A stretch of DNA of 63,245 nucleotides. Source: an uncultured Eubacteriales bacterium. GTDB taxonomy: Bacteria; Bacillota; Clostridia; Oscillospirales; Acutalibacteraceae. This document shows positions 7,193-15,503 of the stretch, one piece after another. Position 1 is the first letter of the stretch. Each line of letters begins with the position of its first letter. Made by a program: the position numbers and the translations under genes. A model generated the notes under the pieces. It saw nothing but the letters and a program-made list of their open reading frames with translations. It had not been told where the DNA came from and made no database searches. The stretch spans positions 1-63,245 of the forward strand of contig CAKSST010000010.1 in NCBI GenBank assembly GCA_934489895.1. Reading direction: 5' to 3'.

Positions 7193-7924
7193 ATGTTTAA
7201 CGCACAAAAAGTAAAAGATGAATGTGTTTCATGGATACGGGAATTCTTTGAAAATAACGGGAAAGGCTGTAATGCTATTGTAGGCATTTCGGGCGGCAAG
7301 GATAGCTCTGTTGCGGCAGCTTTATGTGTTGAAGCGCTTGGCAGAGAGCGGGTTATAGGCGTTTTGATGCCGCAGGGTGAGCAGCACGATATTGATTCGG
7401 CTTATATGCTGGTAAACCATCTTGGTATAAAGCATTATAAAATAAATATAAAAGCTGCGGTTGATGCCTTGACAGCGAGTATGCCCAAGGAAATGGAACT
7501 GACAACACAGGCAAAACAAAATATGCCGGCGCGCATTCGTATGACAACGCTGTATGCTGTGGCGCAATGCTGTAACGGCAGAGTGTGCAACACCTGCAAT
7601 TTATCGGAAGACTGGGTTGGCTACTCCACCCGCTACGGTGACTCGGTTGGCGATTTTTCACCGATGTCCTTTTTAACTGTTACTGAAGTTAAACAAATAG
7701 GAACTCTTTTGGGCTTGCCCGATGTGATAGTTAATAAAACCCCCATTGACGGTCTTTGCGGTAAAACTGATGAGGAAAATTTGGGCTTTACTTATGCTGA
7801 GCTGGATAAATATATCCGCGAGGGCGTAATTGATGATAAAGCCAAAAAGGAAGTTATTGATAAAAAGCATAAGCAAAATCTGTTTAAATTAGAGTTTATG
7901 CCTTGCTTTAAACCTGAAATATAA
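7193..7924 (+). CDS. nadE: NAD+ synthase, ammonia-dependent type
   Basis: Last step of NAD+ synthesis: amidates deamido-NAD+ with ATP. The ATP-pyrophosphatase loop SGGKDSS lies at residues 33-39, and conserved NadE features follow: CNTCNLSEDWVGYSTRYGD, then LGLPDVIVNKTPIDGL. The 243-aa length fits the single-domain, ammonia-using enzymes, which lack the N-terminal glutaminase domain. The GGGGTGGAA site precedes ATG 7193. It is monocistronic: a terminator follows directly. Confidence 0.92.
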   Translation: MFNAQKVKDECVSWIREFFENNGKGCNAIVGISGGKDSSVAAALCVEALGRERVIGVLMPQGEQHDIDSAYMLVNHLGIKHYKINIKAAVDALTASMPKEMELTTQAKQNMPARIRMTTLYAVAQCCNGRVCNTCNLSEDWVGYSTRYGDSVGDFSPMSFLTVTEVKQIGTLLGLPDVIVNKTPIDGLCGKTDEENLGFTYAELDKYIREGVIDDKAKKEVIDKKHKQNLFKLEFMPCFKPEI

Positions 7925-7939
7925 AAAGGCCTATCCTTT

Positions 7940-7969
7940 AAAATGCCACAACATTTGTTGTGGCATTTT
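7940..7969 (+). terminator. Terminator after nadE
   Basis: Fourteen-base arms (AAAATGCCACAACA and its complement) around TT, ending in TTTTATTG. Confidence 0.85.
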
Positions 7970-7973
7970 ATTG

Positions 7974-8002
7974 TAGACATTTTTATAATACAGTGATAGA
8001 AT
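7974..8002 (+). promoter_or_regulatory. Promoter of the transglutaminase-like lipoprotein gene
   Basis: TAGACA and TAGAAT are separated by 17 bases, about 30 bases upstream of the ATG at 8033. Confidence 0.55.
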
Positions 8003-8032
8003 AAATACAGTAATAATGTCGGAAGGTGTATT

Positions 8033-9334
8033 ATGAAAAGGTTTTCTGTATTATTATGCGTATTGTCAATGGTATTAAGTCTTTGTGCCTGCCGTACAGG
8101 CGGTCAGAAGTATGAAATGTCATATATTGACAATACTAATACCTTTAATTCAGGAACACAAAGTCACTTCACCAATAGCACTGTAAGCAAGGAAACCGAA
8201 GGTTCTTCTTCAAAAAAGCTCGGCTCTCAAAATAAGTCTTCCAAAACCGTAAGCAGTTTTGATGACTTTGTAAGCAGCGCCAAACAACTGGGTATTGATA
8301 CCGAAGTTACCCTAAAGGATGACGGCAGTTTTATTGTTGACGTTACCGAGTCTGACAAAGAAGAACAGCAGACAACCTTAACGCCTGTTATTCCTACCAC
8401 ACACAATACGCGAAATCAATCGGGCAAAACCACTCAAGACAGCTATAAAGGACACAACTATACATATGCCTCAAACCAGAAACACACACCGCTTGCAAAA
8501 ACAAAGCGTTACTATTACTCCATTCTTGATGACAAACGCAAAGAATGGTATCGCAAAATTGATGCCGCTGTTAATAATCTTGAAGAGTATGTGTTTATAG
8601 GTGAGAATTTATCGGCAAATAACAACTATTATATTTATTATTTGTATATGATGGATAACCCTGAGCATTTTTATCTCAGCGGAACAATTACTGTTTATTG
8701 TGTACAGGGCAGAGAAACAGAACAAGGCTTAGCACTTTCCTATGCGGTAGGAAGCAAAAAAGGGGAATACAGCAATCACGATGGAAACGACCCGCTTACC
8801 GAAGAACTTAAGAACAAAATAAAAGCTAAAAAGGCTGTATTTGATGCGCAGGTAAAAAGTATTGTAAGCACTATTCCCGCAGATGTGCCCGATGTTGTAA
8901 AAGAACTGCTTATTTATGACCGCATACTTATCGATGCAAGCTATAATGACCGCAATGCGGTGTGGGATGATATGGCAGACGATAATTTTACTGCTTACGG
9001 TGTGCTGGTAAACAAAACAGGCGTTTGTGAATCTTACGCAGAAGCTTTTCAGACATTATGCTTTGAGGTGGGAATAAACTGCACCGATGTAAGAGGCAAT
9101 GCGGGCGGCGGCCATGAGTGGAACTGCGTACAGCTTGACGGAGAATGGTATATGTGCGACCTGACATTTGATGACCCTATTGACTGTCAGCCCGGCAAGG
9201 TATACAGCCACCAATGGTTTAATGTAACTTCAGCACAGATGAAAGAAAACGGACGCAGCTGGAAAGAAAATTACGGTCCCGTACCGGAATGTAACGGTAC
9301 AAAGTACAGCTATGAGAATTATTTTGCAGAATAA
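8033..9334 (+). CDS. Transglutaminase-like domain lipoprotein
   Basis: Surface lipoprotein of 433 aa with a papain-like transglutaminase fold near the C terminus. The signal peptide ends in the lipobox LCAC (about residue 20), followed by a long Ser/Thr/Lys-rich low-complexity linker. The catalytic triad is visible in order: Cys in TGVCESYAEAF, His in GGGHEWN and Asp in MCDLTFDDP. Members of this family act as proteases or cross-linking enzymes at the cell surface; the substrate here is unknown. It is flanked by its own promoter and terminator. Confidence 0.88.
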   Translation: MKRFSVLLCVLSMVLSLCACRTGGQKYEMSYIDNTNTFNSGTQSHFTNSTVSKETEGSSSKKLGSQNKSSKTVSSFDDFVSSAKQLGIDTEVTLKDDGSFIVDVTESDKEEQQTTLTPVIPTTHNTRNQSGKTTQDSYKGHNYTYASNQKHTPLAKTKRYYYSILDDKRKEWYRKIDAAVNNLEEYVFIGENLSANNNYYIYYLYMMDNPEHFYLSGTITVYCVQGRETEQGLALSYAVGSKKGEYSNHDGNDPLTEELKNKIKAKKAVFDAQVKSIVSTIPADVPDVVKELLIYDRILIDASYNDRNAVWDDMADDNFTAYGVLVNKTGVCESYAEAFQTLCFEVGINCTDVRGNAGGGHEWNCVQLDGEWYMCDLTFDDPIDCQPGKVYSHQWFNVTSAQMKENGRSWKENYGPVPECNGTKYSYENYFAE

Positions 9335-9337
9335 AAT

Positions 9338-9368
9338 AAAAAAGCGCTGATTTGTTCAGCGCTTTTTT
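9338..9368. terminator. Bidirectional terminator
   Basis: AAAAAAGCGCTGA and its complement around TTTGT. It has A and T tracts on both sides, so it can end the lipoprotein gene on the plus strand and the convergent Veg-like gene on the minus strand. Confidence 0.85.
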
Positions 9369-9404
9369 ATTTATTAAGCTCTATTTTTTATTTATTAAGC
9401 TCTA
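9363..9404. repeat. Perfect 21-bp tandem duplication
   Basis: Two exact adjacent copies of a 21-base unit beginning TTTTTTATTT and ending AAGCTCTA (9363-9383 and 9384-9404). The second copy holds the last codons and stop of the minus-strand Veg-like gene, and the first lies in the T tract of the terminator. Confidence 0.85.
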
Positions 9405-9633
9405 ATATTTTAATTCTTCCAATCATCACGTCGGCATACTGTAAAGTGTGGCATATTGGTGATGAACTGCTGCTTGTTTCTTCAATGCGGAAAACGTTAG
9501 GATAAACACCCTTTATAACAACGGGGTCGCCCTCAAGCTCCAACCGCGGATGTGACAAAGCAACATCAATATGGATGTTGGGATTGGTTTCATACAACTG
9601 TTTAACAGCGGCTTTAATGGATTCTAATGTCAT
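9388..9633 (-). CDS. Veg-family small protein
   Basis: An 81-aa protein similar in layout to Bacillus subtilis Veg (DUF1021): an N-terminal LESIK helix, a basic beta-rich core, the VYPNVFRIEE strand matching YPSVFVIQ of Veg, and the QYADVMIGRIKILEL ending matching YADVLTETVEL. Veg promotes biofilm gene expression in Bacillus by countering SinR; the role in clostridia is less clear. The Ser-rich loop ETSSSSSP is unusual. In Bacillus, veg lies beside rnmV-ksgA, while here those genes are at other sites. Confidence 0.65.
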   Translation of the reverse strand: MTLESIKAAVKQLYETNPNIHIDVALSHPRLELEGDPVVIKGVYPNVFRIEETSSSSSPICHTLQYADVMIGRIKILELNK

Positions 9634-9817
9634 TTTGTCTGACCCTCCGACTTATTCAAAATATCTGCCACTTAATTATAGCAGAAAACGGTAAAAAAAT
9701 CACGCCGAAAAGCAGGGGTAATTTTCCCAAAATTTTCGGCGCTATATATAGGGCAAAATGCACAAGGCCGAAAATTTGGCATTGTGCATTGATTAGGATT
9801 ACTCTTGTTTTCCTAAA

Positions 9818-10735
9818 TTATATCAGAATTATCAATAGAATCACGGAAACCGCAAGTTCTGCGGCACTAGTGATGCCGATAACAGAAAACAGCTTTTTAT
9901 ATGCAGGCGTTGCACGAAATGCGGCAATTAAAAATATAAGCATAGCCGCAAGGGGCATAACGCCAAATGTAAAAATAACAAAACCGTTTGATAAAAACCG
10001 ATACGCATTATTGGCCAACAGGTTTTCCGTATTTAAACCCGGTATGCCGGCGGCTGTTGCTGTATTAAGCCGGTCAATCAGGTCTTGGTCAACAATTTCG
10101 AGCACGTTCAGCTTGTCATAATCTTCCGGATAAAAGCTGTAAGCAATATCCTCGTCCAGCGTTTTAAAATCCACAAAATAATAGCTGCCTTCAAGGTCGC
10201 TAATAACATATCCTTTTAGCGCGCGCAGGCTTTTGTCGCTGTTTGAGGAATAGACGCTGTAGTAGTCACAATATTTAAGCGTATCCTCATAAATCCAAAC
10301 TGATTCGCCGTTCACGGAGGTAGGAGATATGACAATTTCTTCGTCCGGGATTTCAATTGTATAATCAAAACCGTCGGTTAGAAGCAGGGTATAATCGTAA
10401 AGATAATCATCCCGCAAATAACTTGCAGAAAAGTTTAAACCGTCGTTAAACTCAAAATATGTATCAATTAAAATTTCGTTTTTGTCGGCAAAAATACTGT
10501 ATTTTTTAATCTTGCCTTCCTGAGTTTTGGTAAACAAAACCTCTGAGCTGTCGATGTCTAAAATAGCTTCCGTATCCAAATATGCGGTATCGACGCGTAC
10601 ATATGTATTGCCGTCTTTGTAAATATTTGCAAAATCTTCTGAAAAGATGAAATGAGGGTTGACCGCAAGTGCGGGGCAAACAAAGCAAAAAGCAATAAGA
10701 GCAAGGCAGGTCAGTATTGAAAAAAACTTTTTCAT
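9818..10735 (-). CDS. Exported membrane-anchored protein of unknown function, ABC operon
   Basis: A 305-aa protein that I do not recognise. A cleavable-looking signal peptide (residues 1-24, ending PALAVN) is followed by an acidic extracellular domain rich in Asp, Tyr and Glu (about 25-225) and two C-terminal membrane segments (about 245-270 and 282-305). It is the last gene of the GntR-ABC-permease operon, 13 bases after the permease, so it probably works with that transporter, perhaps as an accessory or immunity-type component. No catalytic motif is visible. Confidence 0.8.
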   Translation of the reverse strand: MKKFFSILTCLALIAFCFVCPALAVNPHFIFSEDFANIYKDGNTYVRVDTAYLDTEAILDIDSSEVLFTKTQEGKIKKYSIFADKNEILIDTYFEFNDGLNFSASYLRDDYLYDYTLLLTDGFDYTIEIPDEEIVISPTSVNGESVWIYEDTLKYCDYYSVYSSNSDKSLRALKGYVISDLEGSYYFVDFKTLDEDIAYSFYPEDYDKLNVLEIVDQDLIDRLNTATAAGIPGLNTENLLANNAYRFLSNGFVIFTFGVMPLAAMLIFLIAAFRATPAYKKLFSVIGITSAAELAVSVILLIILI

Positions 10736-10748
10736 TTTAACACCCTCC

Positions 10749-11576
10749 TCAGTTTAAGTTAAGCTTGCGGTCAAGCATCCAATATTCCAAAGCGTAAAGT
10801 GCCAGGCATACAATTGCCATAAATATCAGAACCATTAAAACCGTTAATGCTGTTGCAGGGAAAACGGTTGGCTGGCTGAGTTGGCTTATGCGCTCTGAAA
10901 AATTAGATACACCTAAAAACATAAAGAGAGTTGTACAAGTGGATATTATGCCGCTTGCAACATAATAAATGCCTATTGCTATAAGCACTTTTAATTTTCT
11001 TGATATTACACAAGCAAAGGTTATACAGCAAAAGAATAAAAGCGTTGAAAAGATTGATGAAAGAATAATAGCAATCAGCCCTTCAGCTAAAAAAACATAA
11101 ATATACGGACCTGCGGCGATGTTTATCCCTGACAGCATAGAAGAAAGCTTGGGCAGGATTTTTCCCAATTCTCCTGTTGTTGATACGGGAATACCAATAA
11201 AAAGGGAAATTTCAATAATAAATATAACAATTGTAAACATCAAAATGCTAACACCGCTGATAAGCTTTGAATTTAAAAGTTCAAAGCGTGTTACAGGCAG
11301 GGTGAAGGTTAAGTAGCCCTCGTCGGTAAAAAAGTTTTTGTAGAACCGTGTAAAAATAAATATGAATGACGCAAGTATAAATCCAAACATTGCAATATAG
11401 GCAAGAAATATAAACAGTATTAACGGAATAATAAGCGCGGGTGAAAAATCTTCGATTCTTGTAACGAATGCAAAGCAAGCGCCGCCTGCAGCACTGAAAG
11501 CAAGGGAAGAAATTGCAGCAATCCACCAGTATTTTAAAATTGCTTTAAAGTCATATTTTAAAAGCTTGCCTAACAT
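10749..11576 (-). CDS. ABC transporter permease (ABC-2-like)
   Basis: Integral membrane protein of 275 aa with about six hydrophobic segments and the LLKYDFK-type N terminus (MLGKLLKYDFKAILKYWW) common in ABC-2-type exporters. It overlaps the 3' end of the ATPase gene by 7 bases. Together with that ATPase and the YtrA-type GntR regulator it resembles the cell-envelope stress ABC systems of Firmicutes (Ytr-type). The substrate is unknown. Confidence 0.85.
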   Translation of the reverse strand: MLGKLLKYDFKAILKYWWIAAISSLAFSAAGGACFAFVTRIEDFSPALIIPLILFIFLAYIAMFGFILASFIFIFTRFYKNFFTDEGYLTFTLPVTRFELLNSKLISGVSILMFTIVIFIIEISLFIGIPVSTTGELGKILPKLSSMLSGINIAAGPYIYVFLAEGLIAIILSSIFSTLLFFCCITFACVISRKLKVLIAIGIYYVASGIISTCTTLFMFLGVSNFSERISQLSQPTVFPATALTVLMVLIFMAIVCLALYALEYWMLDRKLNLN

Positions 11577-12271
11577 CTGAATACCTCCTTGAATAGTTCG
11601 TCGAGAGATTTTCCGCTTTCGTTTCTCGCTTCCTCTGCACTTCCGAATTTTAAAATTTTGCCGCCAAATGAGAAAAATATAAAATCGTCAAGTACCTGCT
11701 CAACATCGGCAATAAGGTGGGTGGTGATTATGATTGTAGCTTCGGGGTTGTAGTTGCCCACAATGGTGCTTAATATGTATTCGCGTGCGGCGGGGTCAAC
11801 GCCTGCAATTGGCTCGTCAAGCAGATATAGTTTGGCGTTGCGGGACATTACGAGTATAAGCTGAACTTTTTCCTTGGTGCCCTTGGAAAGTGTTTTTAAG
11901 TTGGCCGACGGATTGATGTGCAAATCGTTCATAAGTTTAAAGGCGTTTTGCGGGTTAAAGTCAGCATAAAATTCTTCAAAATACTTAACAAGGTCGTATA
12001 CTTTCATACCTGATGTAAAATATGTGCGCTCGGGCAGATAGGAAATTACAGCCTTGGTTTTCTCGCCCACGGGATTTGTGTCAACAAAAATTTCTCCTTT
12101 ATCAGGTTGTAAAAGACCTGAGATAAGTTTTATAAGAGTAGACTTTCCGCAGCCGTTGGGCCCTAAAAGACCGACAATTTTTCCTGAGGGAATTTCAAGA
12201 TTCAAATCTTCAATAACGGGGGAATTCTTTTTGTATGCTTTGGAAAGGTTTTTTATTTCAAGAATACTCAT
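11570..12271 (-). CDS. ABC transporter ATP-binding protein
   Basis: A 233-aa ATPase. Walker A is GPNGCGKST near residue 38. The signature is degenerate (LSKGTKEK in place of LSGGQ), a form common in YtrB/CcmA-like exporters. Walker B is LYLLDEPIAGVDP, and the switch His lies in ITTHL. It pairs with the permease downstream and overlaps the upstream regulator gene by 4 bases, so translation is coupled. Probable export or peptide-sensing function. Confidence 0.9.
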   Translation of the reverse strand: MSILEIKNLSKAYKKNSPVIEDLNLEIPSGKIVGLLGPNGCGKSTLIKLISGLLQPDKGEIFVDTNPVGEKTKAVISYLPERTYFTSGMKVYDLVKYFEEFYADFNPQNAFKLMNDLHINPSANLKTLSKGTKEKVQLILVMSRNAKLYLLDEPIAGVDPAAREYILSTIVGNYNPEATIIITTHLIADVEQVLDDFIFFSFGGKILKFGSAEEARNESGKSLDELFKEVFRC

Positions 12272-12627
12272 AAATTTACCTCCTTAATAAGCTGTATTGC
12301 GTGCTCGCGGTCAATTGATAAAGCGGACAGATTGGTTAAGAACTCATCAACCAACTCCTGCGCCATTTTTTTGCGGCACAGCTCCAATGCTTGCACATCA
12401 TCGGTAACAAAGTGACCTGTTGTGCCGCGTGACAGAATTATACCCTCATTTTCCAGCGCTGAAAAGGAGTGTTGTACAGTGTTAGGATTTACTGCCGCCT
12501 CCAATGCAAGCTGCCGCACACTTGGTATTTGTTCTCCTGCGGGATATTTTCCAGAAAGAACCGCTTTTTTAATGCGGTCAGCTATCTGCAAATATACCGC
12601 TCTGTTTGCCGAAAAGCTCCATGCCAT
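12268..12627 (-). CDS. GntR-family regulator, YtrA subfamily
   Basis: A 119-aa regulator with an N-terminal GntR winged helix (about residues 10-75: YLQIADRIKKAVLSGKYPAG, then SVRQLALEAAVNPNTVQ) and a short C-terminal dimerisation helix pair. This size is typical of the YtrA subfamily, which represses adjacent ABC exporter operons. A perfect inverted repeat overlaps its own -10 box (12644-12673). The GGGGGC site precedes the ATG. Confidence 0.9.
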   Translation of the reverse strand: MAWSFSANRAVYLQIADRIKKAVLSGKYPAGEQIPSVRQLALEAAVNPNTVQHSFSALENEGIILSRGTTGHFVTDDVQALELCRKKMAQELVDEFLTNLSALSIDREHAIQLIKEVNL

Positions 12628-12643
12628 TTTTGTGCCCCCTTTT

Positions 12644-12673
12644 TTGTATTATTGTTCTATTGCAATAATACAA
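12644..12673. promoter_or_regulatory. Probable YtrA-type operator
   Basis: Perfect 11-bp arms, TTGTATTATTG and CAATAATACAA, separated by 8 bases. The right arm contains the -10 box of the minus-strand promoter, so repressor binding would block initiation. Regulator identity is inferred from position. Confidence 0.75.
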
Positions 12674-12693
12674 TAATTATTTAAATTTGTAAA
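12665..12693 (-). promoter_or_regulatory. Promoter of the GntR-ABC operon
   Basis: On the minus strand TTTACA (12693-12688) and TATTAT (12670-12665) are spaced 17 bases apart. Confidence 0.7.
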
Positions 12694-12697
12694 TAAA

Positions 12698-12731
12698 AAT
12701 TCCAACATCTATAAAATATGATGTTGGAATT
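12698..12731 (-). terminator. Terminator of the chromate transporter genes
   Basis: Twelve-base perfect arms (AATTCCAACATC / GATGTTGGAATT) around a 10-base loop, followed on the minus strand by TTTTTATTT. Confidence 0.8.
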
Positions 12732-12747
12732 ATAAATATAATTTATT

Positions 12748-13338
12748 TTACATTCTAAATATTATTCCTGCAGCAGCGGCAAGGGAAATAAAGACAATCG
12801 GATGAAGTTTTTTTGTCGGCTTTATAACATTTGTCAATAGCCACAGTAAAACGGCTAAAATCCAACCCTTTATATTTATTGCCGCAAGCGAAAAACCTGC
12901 ATCTTCAAAAAATAAATTTGACACAACTACCGTAAGCCCTGCTGAAGCAATAAGTCCCATTGAAGCGGGGCGCAGACCGTAAAAGGTATGGCTTACAAAC
13001 GGGTTGTCTTTAAAGCGGGTCAGCACTCTTGCGATAATCAAAATAATAATTATCGACGGGGTAATAAGTCCCAGCGTTGCAATAATTGCACCCAAAATAC
13101 CGGCCCATATACCGTCTTGGCTGCTGCCCGATATATAGCCGACATAGGTTGCCATATTTACGCCTATGGGACCCGGGGTAGACTCGCCTACGGCAATCAT
13201 ATTTGCAAGATCATTATGTGTGAACCAGCCTGTACGGTCAGATATTTCATATAAAAAGGGTATGGTAGCCATACCGCCGCCTACGGCAAAAAGACCTGTT
13301 TTAAAAAACTCAAAAAACAAACGTAAATACAATATCAT
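12748..13338 (-). CDS. Chromate transporter, second half-subunit
   Basis: CHR-family membrane protein of 196 aa with about five to six membrane segments. The family motifs FFKTGLFAVGGGMATIPFL and GESTPGPIGVNMATYVGY are clear. In many Firmicutes the transporter is two short homologous proteins instead of one long ChrA, and here the two genes overlap by 4 bases. The family exports or exchanges chromate or sulfate-like anions; the physiological substrate in anaerobes is uncertain. Confidence 0.9.
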   Translation of the reverse strand: MILYLRLFFEFFKTGLFAVGGGMATIPFLYEISDRTGWFTHNDLANMIAVGESTPGPIGVNMATYVGYISGSSQDGIWAGILGAIIATLGLITPSIIIILIIARVLTRFKDNPFVSHTFYGLRPASMGLIASAGLTVVVSNLFFEDAGFSLAAINIKGWILAVLLWLLTNVIKPTKKLHPIVFISLAAAAGIIFRM

Positions 13339-13871
13339 TTTTTCTTACCCCCAAGCATTTTGAGAGCAATACCTGCCGCTGCTGCAATAAGCACAAAGAT
13401 CACAGGGCTTAATGGGGTGAAGTAACTAAGCAGCGCAACAGCTAAAAATATTATAAATGTAATTTTATCGACAACGGCTTTTTTATAAAGATTAATAACA
13501 GCATTTGCAATGAGAACACAAATGCAAACACGGATACCGCCAAAGGCGTGCTGTACCCATTCGATATGTGAAAAAGCCTCTATAACACTTGCAAGCAGAC
13601 TGATAATAACAACCGACGGGGAAACAACACCAAGGGTTGCTATAATGCCGCCTAAAGTGCCTTTATTTTTCCGGCCGATAAAAGTGGCAGTATTAACGGC
13701 AATAACGCCCGGGGTACACTGTCCTATGGCAAAATAGTCCATAAGCTCTTCGTCGGTAGCCCATTTTTTATTGTCAACAACCTCGCGCCGCAAGATGGGC
13801 AGCATAGCGTAACCGCCTCCAAATGTCATAACACCCACCTTTGCAAAGGTTAAAAATAAATCGAGTAACAT
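13335..13871 (-). CDS. Chromate transporter, first half-subunit
   Basis: CHR-family protein of 178 aa, homologous to its downstream neighbour. The motifs FAKVGVMTFGGGYAMLPIL and GQCTPGVIAVNTATFIG mark the family. The pair probably forms a heterodimer with inverted topology, as in other short-chain CHR pairs. Confidence 0.9.
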   Translation of the reverse strand: MLLDLFLTFAKVGVMTFGGGYAMLPILRREVVDNKKWATDEELMDYFAIGQCTPGVIAVNTATFIGRKNKGTLGGIIATLGVVSPSVVIISLLASVIEAFSHIEWVQHAFGGIRVCICVLIANAVINLYKKAVVDKITFIIFLAVALLSYFTPLSPVIFVLIAAAAGIALKMLGGKKK

Positions 13872-13962
13872 TTTTTGCTTAGCACCTGCTTTCTAATATA
13901 AGCATTATATCCCAATAATATAAATATGTCAAAATTTATTATATTTATATTTCTATAAGGCA

Positions 13963-13991
13963 TTGAATAAACAAAAAAATTATGTTACAAT
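13963..13991 (+). promoter_or_regulatory. Promoter of purB-purA
   Basis: TTGAAT and TACAAT are separated by 17 bases, with a leader of about 50 bases. I see no purine riboswitch aptamer in this short leader. Confidence 0.75.
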
Positions 13992-14046
13992 GTCTTATAT
14001 TGAAAAAATATGTCCATTTTTATGTTGAATGTTGGAGCAGAAATGT

Positions 14047-15483
14047 ATGAACAAAAAACCAACCTACGAAAGTCCATTATGTTCGCGCTATTCAAGCAAG
14101 GAAATGAAATCGATTTTTTCGCCCGACCGTAAATATTCCACCTGGCGGAAATTCTGGGTTGCCCTTGCAGAGAGCGAGATGGAGCTTGGGCTTCCTATTA
14201 CACAGGAGCAAATTGACGAGTTAAAGGCTCACACAGATGATATTGATTATGACGCGGCAGACGCCTACGAGCGTGAGGTGCGTCACGACGTTATGGCACA
14301 CGTTAAGGCGTACGGTGACTGCTGTCCCAAAGCAAAGGGTATAATCCATTTGGGCGCAACCTCCTGCTATGTCGGCGATAACACCGACATTGTTATTATG
14401 CGTGATGCGCTTTTACGTATACGCAGACAGCTTATAAGCTGTATTGCTTCTCTTGCGGATTTTGCAGACAAGCACAAAGATCTGCCCACATTAGCATATA
14501 CTCACTTTCAGGCGGCACAACCCACAACAGTGGGTAAGCGCGCAACCCTTTGGCTGCAGGATTTGGTCAGTGATTTAGAGCAGCTTGATTTTCAGTTAGC
14601 ATCCTTAAAGCTGCTTGGATGTAAGGGTACAACCGGCACATCTGCCAGCTTTTTAGAGCTTTTTGACGGCGACCATCGGAAAGTTAAGAAATTGGAGCAA
14701 CTTATAGCAAATAAGATGGGCTTTAAAGCTTGCGCGGCAGTATCGGGACAAACCTATTCTCGTAAGGTTGATTACAATGTACTGTCAGTGCTTTGCGGTA
14801 TAGCACAAAGCGCATCAAAGTTTGGGCATGACATACGTCTGCTTTCCCACTTAAAGGAGTTTGACGAGCCCTTTAGCTCAGGACAGATTGGCTCTTCAGC
14901 AATGGCTTATAAGCGTAACCCGATGAGAAGTGAGAGAATATGCTCGCTTGCAAGATACATTATTGCTGATATTATGAACCCGGCTGTTACAGCGGCAACA
15001 CAGTGGCTTGAGCGTACTCTGGATGACTCGGCAAACCGCCGTATAAGCGTGGCAGAGGCTTTCCTTGCAACCGATGCGGTGCTTACTCTTTACAACAACG
15101 TAATAAGCGGCGGCACTGTTTATCCCGGTGTAATGAAACGCCACCTTGATGAAGAACTTCCCTTTATGGTTACAGAAAACATTTTGATGTATTGCACCAA
15201 AAAGGGCGGTGACCGTCAGGAGCTTCATGAAGCTATCAGACGGCACTCGGTTGAAGCTGCTAAACAGATTAAGCTTAACGGTGCGGATAATGATTTGTTT
15301 GCAAGAATACTTGCTGACCCCGTGTTTGCCCTGACCGAGCAGGAATTAAATCAGCTTGCAACGGCAGACGGCATATGCGGCAGAGCAAAAGAGCAGGCAG
15401 AAGAATATTTAAGCGAAGTAATTAAGCCTATTTTGGCACAAAACAAGGACAGCGTGGGCGTGGATGCGTCCGTTAATATATAA
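14047..15483 (+). CDS. purB: Adenylosuccinate lyase
   Basis: Cleaves SAICAR to AICAR and adenylosuccinate to AMP, both releasing fumarate. The fumarase-superfamily signature GSSAMAYKRNP lies near residue 287, with the conserved TSCYVGDNTD and YTHFQAAQPTTVGKR blocks before it. The 478-aa length with the YESPLCSRYSS start is the longer form typical of clostridia. I prefer ATG 14047, which has GGAG at 14033-14036; the in-frame ATG 14029 has no ribosome site. purA follows after 20 bases, so both enzymes of the AMP branch are expressed together. Confidence 0.95.
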   Translation: MNKKPTYESPLCSRYSSKEMKSIFSPDRKYSTWRKFWVALAESEMELGLPITQEQIDELKAHTDDIDYDAADAYEREVRHDVMAHVKAYGDCCPKAKGIIHLGATSCYVGDNTDIVIMRDALLRIRRQLISCIASLADFADKHKDLPTLAYTHFQAAQPTTVGKRATLWLQDLVSDLEQLDFQLASLKLLGCKGTTGTSASFLELFDGDHRKVKKLEQLIANKMGFKACAAVSGQTYSRKVDYNVLSVLCGIAQSASKFGHDIRLLSHLKEFDEPFSSGQIGSSAMAYKRNPMRSERICSLARYIIADIMNPAVTAATQWLERTLDDSANRRISVAEAFLATDAVLTLYNNVISGGTVYPGVMKRHLDEELPFMVTENILMYCTKKGGDRQELHEAIRRHSVEAAKQIKLNGADNDLFARILADPVFALTEQELNQLATADGICGRAKEQAEEYLSEVIKPILAQNKDSVGVDASVNI

Positions 15484-15503
15484 CTTGTGGGAGGACAATA
15501 AAA

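Noticed and set aside
9627..10121. 164-codon plus-strand open frame
   Set aside because: Most of it is antisense to the exported protein gene at 9818-10735, and the remainder is low-complexity intergenic sequence without a ribosome site.
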